Counted from the first letter of the stretch, positions 33,546-43,182 are shown. The stretch is DNA of 64,000 nt from Haladaptatus caseinilyticus (GCF_026248685.1 NZ_CP111042.1:1-64000); one strand, 5' to 3'. The notes: a model not told the origin generated them from the sequence alone. A program made the numbers and translations.

Positions 33546-33573
33546 GTTGATACCTGGTCTCCTCGATATCAAC
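33546..33573. promoter_or_regulatory. Inverted repeat GTTGATA-N14-TATCAAC
   Basis: Perfect 7-bp arms in the 215-bp gap between the IclR gene and the acyl-CoA ligase gene. The spacing of two turns fits binding by a dimeric regulator such as the IclR protein encoded just upstream. It could also be part of a transcript end. Confidence 0.35.
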
Positions 33574-33728
33574 GCCATTTCCCACATTAAGAAACGAGTA
33601 TGGAATGAATTGGTCGGAAGTAGCGTTTGCGTACGAGTGTGAGCGACGCCCCACCAAAGTATGGGTCAATATATGATATGTCGATAATAGTGGGAAAATT
33701 GGATATCTTCTTGGATTGTTCGTGATGT

Positions 33729-35237
33729 ATGAACTTCTCGAACTTTGTTGATCTCGCGGCGAACAACGTCCCAATTAAACCTGCACTGGGTGATACAGAG
33801 GATCTCCTAACCCATTCTGCACTGAAAAGCAAAACAAATGCCATGGCGAATGCACTCGAGACTCTCGGTGTATCACCAGGCGAACGGATCGCCATCCATC
33901 TCCAGAACCGCGTCGAATTTCTCATCGCACACATCGGAGCGATGAAACGCGGCGCAATACCGGTTCCCGTCAATACACACTTTACCACCGATCAGATTTC
34001 CTATGTCCTCTCCACCAGTGATATCTCAGTACTGATCACCGACGGCCAACATCCAACGATTTCCTCCAATGTCGAGACAACTATCACCGTCGATAGTAAC
34101 TCGAACACCAGCTTTTACACTCTCCTCGAAGACGAAAGCACCGACTATTCCGTGCACCCGCGTCGGAACGAGGAAATCGCAGAAATACTCTACACGAGTG
34201 GAACGACCGGTCGGCCAAAGGGCGTCCGTCATACACACGGGAATCTCCAAGCCAATGCCACAGGAATAATCAACTATCTCGGTCTATCGCGGAACGACGT
34301 CGGCTTAACAGTCTGTCACTGTTTCCACGTGGTCGGCCTCAACGTTACAACTACCCCACTCATCGTTGCCCAAGCAGAAAATCGGCTTCTTCCACACTGG
34401 GATCCCAAGCTCATGCTGGAAACCATCGAAAAGCACGGCGTTACCTATGCATTTTTCACGCCAAGTATGATTATCGATCTTCTCGAATGCCAGGATACGG
34501 ATCACTATGACCTCACCTCGTTGCAAACAGTCGGCGTTGGCGGTGCACCAATGCCAAAAGATCGACTCGATGACGCAGAAGCACTGCTCGGATGTCCCGT
34601 TCTCGAAGGATACGGGATGACCGAAACAACACCACTCGCTGCATTCAATCGACCAGACCCCATGCTACGCAAGCCGGGGAGCGTCGGCCCACCGGCACGA
34701 GAGGTCGTCGATATACGAATCGAGGATCCCCAAACAGGCGAAGCTGTTGATACTGGAGAACGGGGGGAACTTCTCTGGCGTGGTGACACGGTGACACCCG
34801 GCTATGAACAGCAGCAAAACGACTCTGATGCCTTCGTGGAACGCGACGGCCACCAATGGCTCCGCTCCGGTGATATTGGGTGGTTAGACGCAGAAGATCA
34901 TCTCTTCATCGTTGACCGACTCGAAGACATGTTTACGACTGGCTGTGCAGACGTCTATCCACGCGAAATCGAAGATACACTTTATGAAATCGATCAAATC
35001 ACTGGTGCTGCGGTCATCGACACCCGCGATGACCTTCGAGGTGCAGTAGTCACGGCAGTCATCACTCAATCAAGCGATGATCTCACTGCCGACCAGATCC
35101 TGCGTATCTGCGACAATCGGCTTGCAAGCCACGAGGTTCCTCAGCGAATCGAGTTCGTAAACGAGATTCCAACGACAGCAACTGGAAAAGTCGACCGAGT
35201 CGCCCTCCGGGAAAGGTTTGGAACCCCCTCACCATAA
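33729..35237 (+). CDS. AMP-forming acyl-CoA ligase
   Basis: A 502-residue intact adenylate-forming enzyme that activates a carboxylic acid to its CoA thioester. The P-loop is EILYTSGTTGRPKGVRHTHG (about 155-174). The adenylation motif is LEGYGMTETTPLAAF, the hinge GDIGWLDAEDHLFIVDRLED, and the C-terminal catalytic lysine lies in TTATGKVDRVALRERF. The hinge neighbour DRLEDMF replaces the usual DRxKD. It is slightly shorter than typical (510-560). The IclR regulator upstream and GMC dehydrogenase nearby suggest a catabolic role; the acid cannot be named. Confidence 0.9.
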   Translation: MNFSNFVDLAANNVPIKPALGDTEDLLTHSALKSKTNAMANALETLGVSPGERIAIHLQNRVEFLIAHIGAMKRGAIPVPVNTHFTTDQISYVLSTSDISVLITDGQHPTISSNVETTITVDSNSNTSFYTLLEDESTDYSVHPRRNEEIAEILYTSGTTGRPKGVRHTHGNLQANATGIINYLGLSRNDVGLTVCHCFHVVGLNVTTTPLIVAQAENRLLPHWDPKLMLETIEKHGVTYAFFTPSMIIDLLECQDTDHYDLTSLQTVGVGGAPMPKDRLDDAEALLGCPVLEGYGMTETTPLAAFNRPDPMLRKPGSVGPPAREVVDIRIEDPQTGEAVDTGERGELLWRGDTVTPGYEQQQNDSDAFVERDGHQWLRSGDIGWLDAEDHLFIVDRLEDMFTTGCADVYPREIEDTLYEIDQITGAAVIDTRDDLRGAVVTAVITQSSDDLTADQILRICDNRLASHEVPQRIEFVNEIPTTATGKVDRVALRERFGTPSP

Positions 35238-36419
35238 CCCCCATCGATACGTTACTTTCCTACCAATAATCGGCACTGTTGTGTTTGCTCAAACACCTCC
35301 GACTCGGATCTCCCTCGCGTATCGGCTTATCTACGGACGCGATCAAAGATCTCAGCCACCATAGTGAAGGGTATCGATCACACCAGTTAGGAATCATAAC
35401 CGATCTTGATTCGCTGATAATCTTCTTGACTAATTCGATCACGTGTTTCTCCGACCACAAACACGGTGGTCGGTACCACCTCTCCCCCTCCCGCTGGTTT
35501 GTAGCCGATAGCCGCCGATACAACTGCCGTACTCACGAGTAACCGTCCCACGTCTACCCCGAACTGTGTCAATTCGGGACGCCCATGACCGCGGTTGTGT
35601 GGATGTTCGTGTTAGATTCGTATCCCTCTCGGGTGTGTTTTCGTCCCGGCCACGCTACTCTCCGACAACCCCGTCTGTGGCCGGACTATCGTCTGTGTTG
35701 TTGTTCGTGACTTTACTGGGAAGTTCGACATCTGCTTTCAGGACGAGACGCGTTCCTTTGTAACTCAATCCGTCCTTGGATCGTTGTCGCTTGACTTCCC
35801 GAGTCGTCCATTCGAGAGTTCGTCCAATGCGTCCATCGTCTACTTTGATCTATACTCTGCAACTGACTATTCTGTGATTTTCAGTGATCTTTGAGTTTTC
35901 GTGGATACCCACTCGTCACCTCTGCTTGTTCGCTCTTCGTACCTCCCCCTCTCTTTGGACGATTTTCGAGGTACGAAAGGCGATATCACGGCCTTAAAAT
36001 TGCATATAACAATGGAAGACAGATCTCAACGGGTAAAATCGTGTTTGCAACTGATTTCTGTCCCTGGAAAAGGTAAATGCACCGAATTCAGCCTTCCACC
36101 GCATAAATACGGCATTTAACGCTAATTGCCTGTTTCATGTCTCCAATGCTATATGAAACTAGTCATCAATCGCGCATGAAAATGAGCGAGGGAAAACGGT
36201 TCATACTGCTCTATTCTCCAGCGAGACCGTCTCAATCGTGTTTGCAAATCAGTTGTTTCGAACAGTACGAATCAGCAGTCTCTGAGTAGGTACTCAATGT
36301 GATAGGACGGGGGTAGACCGTCTTCTCACAGCAGGCTATCACCTGCCAAAGTTTCGGGAGCACGGAGGGCGCATTGTGCATGGCATCGTCGATAGCGGTG
36401 GGTGACACCGATCGAAGGA
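35238..36419. other. Decayed spacer containing a copy of the minus-strand small-gene cassette
   Basis: No intact gene apart from the cassette pieces at 35387-35811. From 35830 to 36419 the sequence is featureless by eye; short frames there do not read as protein. Confidence 0.4.
35387..35811 (-). pseudogene. Degraded copy of the repeated small-gene cassette
   Basis: Two pieces match the cassette at 43133-43640. 35387-35572 encodes MTQFGVDVGRLLVSTAVVSA, then AIGYKPAGGGEVVP with one membrane-like segment, and diverges after the VVG that follows. 35655-35811 matches the 52-residue protein at 43482 in its C-terminal half, but a one-base deletion near the start breaks the frame. The third cassette gene is missing. 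DNA identity with the other copy is high over about 350 bp. Confidence 0.6.
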
Positions 36420-37078
36420 GAAGAACAGACGTCGTTGTCTGCGCCTGTCTCGGAGATTTCCGAGCAAGTAGAGATTCGGCTTGAGCACGAAGCCCACTGT
36501 GACTGGATAGCGTTCCATTGCGTGATTCGGACGCTGGTGCGTTAACGAAGTATTTCGGGAAGGTCGCTGAGGAGGACAAGTACAAGTAATGGGGCATCGA
36601 GTGCCGCCAGCGGAGTACGCCGTCGTATATCGATGAAGCGCAGAAAGCGTTGATTCGAGCAGTGGATGAGTATCGGGATCCTGTGGCAGTTTGTGAGGAG
36701 TTGCGAACATGGGTTGATCGGCTTGAGCGTGGGGCAGTCGATCCGAGTGAGTTGGTGATCACGAATCGGGTTGCGAAGAAAAAGGAGGACTACATACAGT
36801 CGACACGGAGTGTGGCGGCATTAGAGCGAGCGGCTGAGTTGGGGCTGGCGCGTGCTGCGCCCGGTCAGAGTGTGTCGTATGTGGTCGACGATGCGAAGCA
36901 ATTGCGAGAGCGGGTGCTGTTGGCGAGTGAGGAGTTAGACGAGTATGATATCGGGTATTATCGGGAGTTGTTGATTCGTGCTGCGGCGAGTGTGGTGTCA
37001 CCGCTTAGGTGGCGTGAGTCGGATATTGAACGTGAGTTAGGGCAGTATACCGAGTTGAGTTTGGCGTCGTTCGGGTAA
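36420..37078 (+). pseudogene. C-terminal remnant of PolB2-type DNA polymerase (third copy)
   Basis: Begins VSEISEQVEIRLEHEAHCDW, loses frame at about 36505, and after an in-frame TAA within the codons for GIECRQRS-type sequence continues openly from about 36600. Segments include DEAQKALIRAVDEYRDPVAV, LERGAVDPSELVITNRVAKK and SVVSPLRWRESDIERELGQY. It is more similar to the 22824 copy than to chance at every block. The exonuclease and palm domains are missing. Confidence 0.75.
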
Positions 37079-37103
37079 GATGTATAACTCGATTTGAATT
37101 CCC

Positions 37104-39854
37104 TCAGAAGAACCGGCTGGGTTTGAGCCGCGAGAGTCGCATCGCATTCGCCGTCACCCCGATACTCATCCCCATATCGCCGACAACAACAGCCACGATG
37201 ACGTTCACGAGGCCAAACGGCACGCCGATCGCCAGCAATGTCTTGATGCCGAGACTTGCCCAGATGTTCTGGCGAATCACTGACGTCGCCGTTTGGGACA
37301 ACCCGGCGAGATACGGCAACTTCGTGAGATCATCACTCAACAAGGCAATGTCCGCTGTCTCAAGAGCGGTGTCCGTCCCCGCCGCACCCATCGCAATCCC
37401 GACAGTCGCCGTCGCGAGTGCTGGTGCATCGTTGATGCCATCTCCGACCATGGCGACGCCACTGGACTGTTTGAGAAGCTCCTCGACGACCTGCACTTTC
37501 TCGTCCGGCAGGAGTTCGGCTCGGTAGTCATCAACACCAATCTGCTCGGCAATCGCTCGAGCTGTTCCCTCGTTATCGCCGGTCAGCATGACGACACGCT
37601 CGATGCCGTGGTTGTGGAGCTGTTCGACCGTCTCGCGTGCACTAGGTCGAACCTCATCAGCCACGGCGATGAGACCATGCAACCGATCGTTCGTTCCGAC
37701 AAATACGACCGTCTTCCCATCGTTTTGGAGGCCTGGTACTGTTTCGGCCATTAAATCGAGATACTGACCGTGGTCACACTCCGCCGTCGTCATCGCGACT
37801 CCGCCATCCGCTGCGACATGGACATGACCCAGATCGAACCCGAGATCCTCGAATAGCTCCGGTTTGCCGATGTAGTACTGCTCATCGTCGATGGTACCGG
37901 TCACGCCCTTGCCGGTGAGACTCTCGAAATTAGTGATCGAGTGTTCGGTGATACCCTCAGAAGCACCCGCGTCACTAATCGCAGTCGCAATGGGGTGTTC
38001 ACTTCGCGCTTCCAGACTCTGAGCGTTCCGCAACACCTCATTGCGAGACGTTCCTTCGAGTGGGACAACGTCCGTTACGGTCAATTCGCCTTTCGTGAGT
38101 GTTCCCGTCTTGTCGAACGCAACCACGTCAACATCGCCCATCGCTTCCAAGTCTGGCCCACTCTTGATCAGGACGCCGTTTTTCGCGGCACTCGTAATCC
38201 CCGAGACGACGCTCACGGGCGTGCTGATAACCATCGCACACGGACATGCGAGGACGAGCAGCGTGAGGCCGTGAACAAAGCCAGTTCGCCACGTGGCATC
38301 GAACACGAGTGGTTGGACGAATACGAGTGCCACCGCGAGACTCACGACGACTGGTGTGTAGTAGCTGGCAAAGCGGTCGACGAACTGCTCATGGTCCGTT
38401 TTCTCGCGCTGAGCATCCTCAACCATCTCGATGATTCGTGCGATGGTGTTCTCGGCGGCTGTCGACGTGACGCGAACCTCTAGATAGCCCTCCTCGTTGA
38501 TTGTCCCGGCGTACACTTCCTCACCTTCGGTTTTATCGGCGGGCACGCTTTCGCCCGTGATCGGAGCCTGGTTAACCGCGCTTTCACCCTCAACGACCTC
38601 GCCATCCATCGGAATCTTATCCCCCGGACGGACAATAACCAGGTCGCCGACTTGGACGTCATCGATGTGGAGCGTTTGTTCCTCGCCATTGCGACGAACG
38701 GTTGCGGTCTCTGGTGCAAGCTCCATGAGTTCGTCAAGCGAACTTCGCGCTCGCCCCATCGAGTATCGTTCCATCAATTGGGCGAAGCTGAATAACACCG
38801 CGAGTGTCCCGCCTTCGAAGTAGAGTGCTTCACCAAAGATAAGACTCGCAGCGACCGCGCCAAGAATGCCAAGACTCATCAGCAAATCAATATCGAGACT
38901 CAGATTTCGGGCGGAGTAGTACCCGTTTCGGATGATCCGCTCGCCGCCTGCAATGATACCAAGGATGTAGAACACTTCCGTGAGTGTGACCGCTTGGCCA
39001 AACCCAGTCGCAAGCACGACGTTCAGCGAGGGTAGGAGATATTCGACGGCGAGTCCGAGTGCGAGAAACGCTGCACCTATGTAAATTTTGAGGGCACGTG
39101 TGCTGCGCCAAACGGCACTGGGATTTTCGCGTGGGCGTGTCTCTTGACTCGTCGATCCCTCGGTTCGACTGCCTTCGACCACGTAGCCTGCTCCTTCGAT
39201 CGCATCGGTGAGGTCGCTCTGGGTGGCAGTGTCTGGATCGTACGTTACGGTGACCGTTCCAGTCGTCGGTTGAGTGTCGTACGAGAAAATCCCATTCTGT
39301 GCGTTGAGTGCATTCTCGATCTTGCCAGCACAGGACGGACAGTCCATGTCGGGCACATCGAAGGTGGCTGTGCGTTCTGCGTGTTCTGTTTTGATCGCGT
39401 AGCCCGCTGCTTCGATTCGCTCACTGATTTGCTCGGTATCAGTCTGTGAAGAATCGTACTCGACATGGACTGTCCCCGTCGTCACTTCTGGGTCGATTGC
39501 TTCTATACCGACCAGTTGCTCGACGCTGGTGGTAATCTTACTCGCACAAGAGGGGCAATCCATGTCCGGGACACTGAACGACGTCGATTCGGGTTTCGGA
39601 ATGGACTGGACAGAATATCCCACGGCCTCAATTCGCTCGATGATGGCGGCCTGGTCGACCTGATCCGGGTGATAACTAACCGTCACCGTTCCAGTTATCA
39701 CCTGTGGATCGATCGTCTCGACGCCTGCGAGTGACTCGACGCTCTTGGTGATTTTTGCTGAACATGACGGACAGTCCATCTCGGGGACTGTGACGACTGC
39801 CGTCTCCAGTTCGGCAGTATCTGGTGGTGTCCGTCGATCTGACTCTCTACCCAT
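37104..39854 (-). CDS. zntA: P1B-type heavy-metal ATPase with three HMA domains (Zn/Cd/Pb type)
   Basis: A 916-residue metal-exporting ATPase. Three N-terminal HMA domains each carry MDCPSC (about residues 26-31, 98-103 and 169-174). The membrane CPC motif is LACPCAMVISTPVSVVSGIT, where the STP context favours the Zn/Cd/Pb group over copper (usually CPCALGLATP). The phosphorylation site is DKTGTLTKGEL, followed by the HP motif RSEHPIATAI and GDGINDAPALA. The last spans contain AVVVGDMGMSIGVTANAMRL, again ZntA-like and lacking the MxxSS of copper pumps. It probably detoxifies zinc, cadmium or lead. It follows an HTH_10 regulator gene by about 70 bp on the same strand. Confidence 0.92.
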   Translation of the reverse strand: MGRESDRRTPPDTAELETAVVTVPEMDCPSCSAKITKSVESLAGVETIDPQVITGTVTVSYHPDQVDQAAIIERIEAVGYSVQSIPKPESTSFSVPDMDCPSCASKITTSVEQLVGIEAIDPEVTTGTVHVEYDSSQTDTEQISERIEAAGYAIKTEHAERTATFDVPDMDCPSCAGKIENALNAQNGIFSYDTQPTTGTVTVTYDPDTATQSDLTDAIEGAGYVVEGSRTEGSTSQETRPRENPSAVWRSTRALKIYIGAAFLALGLAVEYLLPSLNVVLATGFGQAVTLTEVFYILGIIAGGERIIRNGYYSARNLSLDIDLLMSLGILGAVAASLIFGEALYFEGGTLAVLFSFAQLMERYSMGRARSSLDELMELAPETATVRRNGEEQTLHIDDVQVGDLVIVRPGDKIPMDGEVVEGESAVNQAPITGESVPADKTEGEEVYAGTINEEGYLEVRVTSTAAENTIARIIEMVEDAQREKTDHEQFVDRFASYYTPVVVSLAVALVFVQPLVFDATWRTGFVHGLTLLVLACPCAMVISTPVSVVSGITSAAKNGVLIKSGPDLEAMGDVDVVAFDKTGTLTKGELTVTDVVPLEGTSRNEVLRNAQSLEARSEHPIATAISDAGASEGITEHSITNFESLTGKGVTGTIDDEQYYIGKPELFEDLGFDLGHVHVAADGGVAMTTAECDHGQYLDLMAETVPGLQNDGKTVVFVGTNDRLHGLIAVADEVRPSARETVEQLHNHGIERVVMLTGDNEGTARAIAEQIGVDDYRAELLPDEKVQVVEELLKQSSGVAMVGDGINDAPALATATVGIAMGAAGTDTALETADIALLSDDLTKLPYLAGLSQTATSVIRQNIWASLGIKTLLAIGVPFGLVNVIVAVVVGDMGMSIGVTANAMRLSRLKPSRFF

Positions 39855-39927
39855 TACCTCCCAGTAGCTCTCGTTGTGGCTTACGGGTTCGTTTGGTACA
39901 CACCAAACGAATGAGCGAGAATCGGTG

Positions 39928-40683
39928 TTACTGATCGGATTGGGGAAGTTTGGTAAACGGCATATTCTTTACGTAGGACCCTGCGAGGTGTGCTTCTGCT
40001 CGCCGAAGACGATATGAGAGGGTCGAACCTGGAATTCCGAGCAGTTCAGCCAGTTCGTACGTTTCAATTGCTCGTGGGGTTTCGTAGTAGCCATGCTCGA
40101 CAGCGGCTCGTAATGCGCTTTCCTGTTCTGACGAGAGGAACTGTTCATTCTCGTCATCTACCATGTCGAGACCCGACGCATCTGTATCCTTTACACGGAT
40201 GATATCAACACCAGCAGTCTCGGCGATTTCGGCTTCGAGGGTCTCGTAGAAAGGCGTGAGCTTCGCATCATCGGGGAGAATTAAGCGCCATTGGTAGCGG
40301 CGACCGCGCCAGGTCGTCTCAAAAATGAGGCCGTCACCGAAGTGTTCGAGTGCGAGATGCGGAATTGAGGTACAGGCGACGGTGCGATTCCAGTACGAGT
40401 ACAGGATGAGTGTCTCAGTACTCCGATCGAGGACACGAGTGTCCCATTCGCCCCGGCAGTCACGCCGAACGAGACAGTCAGCGAAATAGTCCGCCGTGGC
40501 GACCGCATCGGCGACGGCATCAAGCGCTTCTTCAGCACCGCTAATATGATCGACACGCCACAGTGTGTCGGTGGTGACGTGGCATGAGAGAGAACGGAGT
40601 TGTGTCTCCGGAAACTCCGCAAGGATATCGGCGACCGGGTTGCTTCCCGGCTCGTATTCGAGAGCGAAGACGAATTCACGCAT
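39928..40683 (-). CDS. HTH_10 (bacterio-opsin-activator type) regulator beside the metal ATPase
   Basis: A 251-residue regulator. The N-terminal part (REFVFALEYEPGSNPVADIL onward) is the usual haloarchaeal sensor-like fold. The C-terminal HTH_10 reads LSSEQESALRAAVEHGYYET, YELAELLGIPGSTLSYRLRR. ATG 40683 (MREFVFALEY) is preferred over 40764. It precedes the metal ATPase in the same direction and probably regulates it, and may also act on the divergent BASS transporter, whose start lies 92 bp away. No obvious metal-binding cysteine cluster is seen (Cys and His are scattered). Confidence 0.85.
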   Translation of the reverse strand: MREFVFALEYEPGSNPVADILAEFPETQLRSLSCHVTTDTLWRVDHISGAEEALDAVADAVATADYFADCLVRRDCRGEWDTRVLDRSTETLILYSYWNRTVACTSIPHLALEHFGDGLIFETTWRGRRYQWRLILPDDAKLTPFYETLEAEIAETAGVDIIRVKDTDASGLDMVDDENEQFLSSEQESALRAAVEHGYYETPRAIETYELAELLGIPGSTLSYRLRRAEAHLAGSYVKNMPFTKLPQSDQ

Positions 40684-40775
40684 AGGAAGGTGTAGGAGAT
40701 AGACGCTGATGAGTGTGTACATCGCTTTTGCTCGTACCAATTCGAATACCAACTCACAAACCATGGGTGGCCAAA

Positions 40776-41711
40776 ATGAACGTATCGATGGTCGATAGCG
40801 CCCTGCCTCGATTTGCTGCGCTCGTCGATGATTATCTACTGATCTGGGTACTTCTCTCGGTTAGCATTGGGTTGATTGTCCCCTCAATCGCTGTTCTCAC
40901 ACCGCTATCGACACTGATTCTCGCGGTTATGATTGGATCAGTCTCGCTAACGCTTGCACCCGAGCGATTCCAGAAGCTTCGCGGACGAGTACTCGTTACG
41001 ATTCTCATCGTTCAGACCGGGATGCCACTGCTTGCGTTTGGTATCGCTCACGCTCTTGGATTGTCGCCCGCACTCACGGCCGGGTTTGTTGTATTGGGTG
41101 CGGTAACTCCTGAACTCGTCACGCCAACGATGACCGAACTTAGTGGCGGTGATACGGTCCTTGCGACAGTCGTCCTCATCGTGGTTGGTTTCGGGACGCT
41201 GGTGCTCGTCCCTGGAGTTGTCACCTTATTACTGGGCGCATCGATTGCCGTTGATCCTGTGCTCATCGTTCAGCAGCTCTTTCTTGCCGTTGTTCTCCCA
41301 ATGAGTCTCGCCGTCGCAGTTCGTTCTCGGTGGCCCGACCACATTGGTGTGTATGACGAGATCTATCCGTCGGTAGCGGGCTTGATGGTGATTCTTATCA
41401 TCGGGATTGTGACCGCGGCCAACGCATCGCTCGTTCGCGATAGCGGCGACGTGCTCGTTTCCGTAGTAGTCGGTGCGCTTGTCCTCAACAGTGGTGGCTA
41501 CATCGCTGGGTGGTTCATCAGTCGGAATTTCACTCGGGGTGAGCGTATTGCGTCGACGCTGTCTGTCGGGATGCGTGATTTTGCCGTTGCTGCTGCTTTG
41601 CTCGTTGGTGCTAGTTTCCCGACGTCGGCGACACTTCCAGCGGTCGTCTTCGGCATTGTCGAGATGACGACGAGTGCAGGCCTCGCGAAGTGGTTTCGTC
41701 GGCAGGCCTGA
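40776..41711 (+). CDS. BASS-family (bile acid:sodium symporter-like) transporter
   Basis: A 311-residue membrane protein with about nine to ten spans, for example LLIWVLLSVSIGLIVPSIAV, LTAGFVVLGAVTPELVTPTM and GLMVILIIGIVTAANASLV. The crossover-like segments AVTPELVTPTM and VGMRDFAVAAALLVGASF match the BASS/ACR3 superfamily. The superfamily carries organic anions, sodium and arsenite; the metal-resistance surroundings make an oxyanion plausible, but a conserved ACR3 cysteine is not apparent. ATG 40776 is preferred over 40713. Divergent from the HTH_10 gene. Confidence 0.78.
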   Translation: MNVSMVDSALPRFAALVDDYLLIWVLLSVSIGLIVPSIAVLTPLSTLILAVMIGSVSLTLAPERFQKLRGRVLVTILIVQTGMPLLAFGIAHALGLSPALTAGFVVLGAVTPELVTPTMTELSGGDTVLATVVLIVVGFGTLVLVPGVVTLLLGASIAVDPVLIVQQLFLAVVLPMSLAVAVRSRWPDHIGVYDEIYPSVAGLMVILIIGIVTAANASLVRDSGDVLVSVVVGALVLNSGGYIAGWFISRNFTRGERIASTLSVGMRDFAVAAALLVGASFPTSATLPAVVFGIVEMTTSAGLAKWFRRQA

Positions 41712-41717
41712 GTGCTA

Positions 41718-42080
41718 TTACGCTTCCTCGTGTTCTTCGACCCATTCGAGAAGGGGTTCGAGTCGGTGACAGAGTTGCTCGCCTGTTTCCGTTAGTTCAT
41801 ACTCTACGCGTGGAGGGATTTCTGCATACTGCTCTCGGGAGAGGTATCCCGCCTCGACTAGCTCTTCAAGTCGTGATGACAGCGTTGAGCTACTCACATC
41901 TCCAAATGTGTCTTCGATTTCGTTGTATCTGACTGGCCCGATCGCGCCAACGACACAAATCAACTGCATCGCGTAGCGACGACTAAGCAATTCCATTACA
42001 CCGCCCACGGGACAGTAACAAGTGGGTGTGTCACCTGTCGAATCAGCTGTTTGAGAGAGTATCTCTGGGTTGTTCGCCAT
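41718..42080 (-). CDS. HxlR-family winged-helix regulator
   Basis: A 120-residue regulator. TPTCYCPVGGVMELLSRRYA starts the HxlR domain with its conserved Cys-Pro, followed by IGPVRYNEIEDTFGDVSSST, LSSRLEELVEAGYLSREQY and the wing PPRVEYELTETGEQL. The two Cys (CYCP) may sense redox or metals. It converges on the BASS gene, leaving 6 bp, and is divergent from the next gene. Confidence 0.9.
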   Translation of the reverse strand: MANNPEILSQTADSTGDTPTCYCPVGGVMELLSRRYAMQLICVVGAIGPVRYNEIEDTFGDVSSSTLSSRLEELVEAGYLSREQYAEIPPRVEYELTETGEQLCHRLEPLLEWVEEHEEA

Positions 42081-42159
42081 AGCTGTAGTTCACCGCAGTT
42101 CGTTCTATACTTCGGACTTGGCAGTATAATAGGTTTGACTCTCAAAGTGAAGACGACGT

Positions 42160-42579
42160 ATGACAGATCCAACCGACGATATGAGCGCCGAACAGACTGC
42201 AGAGACACTACTCGACGAATCGATTGACGGAGAGCTTCCGGAGATCACGTGTACGCTCACGCCAGACCAAACCGACCAGCGGATGGAATGGGTCGAAGGG
42301 AGTCTTCTCCCGCACCTCGAAAGCATTCAGGAAACCGAAGACGGGTTCACATTCGTGTTTGATCGTCGCCCGGAGGCATACGCCGCAGTGGCAAGTGCGT
42401 CGTGGAAGGAGTCACAGTGCTGTGCATGGGCGACGTTCGACGTCGAACTCCCAATGAGTGATGACAGTATCAAGTGGCACGTTCGCTCCGACCGAACGGA
42501 TGGTCTCGAGTTCTTTCGCGAAGCGCTCCAAGAGACGCTTCAGCAGTTCGAAAATGCACCGTCATTGGGGCAACCTTAA
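42160..42579 (+). CDS. Cys-Cys protein of unknown function in the metal module
   Basis: A 139-residue soluble acidic protein. The core EAYAAVASASWKESQCCAWA followed by TFDVELPMSDDSIKWHVRSD resembles the bacterial family with an ECC(P/S)FxTF motif, often encoded beside mercury, arsenic or zinc resistance genes. The vicinal cysteines (about residues 87-88) could bind thiophilic metals. Function is inferred from the motif and neighbourhood only. Its start at 42160 is 79 bp from the divergent HxlR gene, suggesting shared control. Confidence 0.65.
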   Translation: MTDPTDDMSAEQTAETLLDESIDGELPEITCTLTPDQTDQRMEWVEGSLLPHLESIQETEDGFTFVFDRRPEAYAAVASASWKESQCCAWATFDVELPMSDDSIKWHVRSDRTDGLEFFREALQETLQQFENAPSLGQP

Positions 42580-42642
42580 TGTCCCCAAGAGAATTAACTC
42601 ACAGCGAGATATCTGTCACCGACGGTACTTCGATAACGTTGT

Positions 42643-43042
42643 CTATGGCTCGTCGATGATTTCTTCCGGTGAGCGTGCACCTGCTTCAATGAGCTCCTTG
42701 TCGAACGAGACTAATGTCGTGTCTTGGCTCCCGGCACAGGCTAAAATAAGACAGTCCATCGGATAGAGCAGTGTTTCCTGATGCCGTTTGTTTGCAGCAA
42801 GAATGTCGGATGCATCTGGAACGACAATTTCAACCTGGGATGTAACCCGTCGTTCTAACTCGGCAACACGCTCCTGTTTGAGTTGCTTCTTTTTCCCGGA
42901 GGACACTCCGCAACTCCATCACATTTAGTAGCGAAGTGTAGAAGTCTGCCTCGTGGTTCAAGAAGTCAGCTGCAACATCTCCTCGGTTCGGTTCATCTGT
43001 GAGTGCTGTAATGAAAATATTCGTATCGACAAAGTGCCTCAT
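42643..43042 (-). pseudogene. vapC: VapC-type PIN-domain toxin with a frameshift
   Basis: The gene starts RHFVDTNIFITALTDEPNRG and NVMELRSVL, with the first acidic residues of the PIN site (D6 and the Glu of NVMEL). At about 42900 an extra base shifts the frame. The other frame continues GKKKQLKQERVAELERRV, then LLYPMDCLILACAGSQDTTL and SFDKELIEAGARS with the remaining Asp residues. All four PIN acids are therefore encoded, but not in one frame. Unless the shift is a sequencing error or is bypassed, this toxin nuclease is inactive. Its ATG overlaps the end of vapB. Confidence 0.8.
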
Positions 43043-43182
43043 TCGCGTTCCCGTAGCTCTCGAACCGCAGCAACAGAATCCACGTCCAACTCGCTTGCTT
43101 CGCCAGCAAGCGCGTCACCTAATCGCTCTTTTTCATCGGCGGTTTTCGTCAGATCCGTGAAGTCGCTCGCTAAGATACTCAT
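43039..43182 (-). CDS. vapB: VapB-type antitoxin
   Basis: A 47-residue protein below the usual size cut-off: MSILASDFTDLTKTADEKER, then LGDALAGEASELDVDSVAAV and RELRERE. It overlaps the PIN-domain gene by 4 bases (ATGA), the classic antitoxin-first arrangement. The DELREL-like charged C-terminal helix would occupy the toxin groove. It shows no full AbrB or ribbon-helix-helix motif and may be of a haloarchaea-specific short type. The antitoxin is intact although the toxin is frameshifted. Confidence 0.65.
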   Translation of the reverse strand: MSILASDFTDLTKTADEKERLGDALAGEASELDVDSVAAVRELRERE

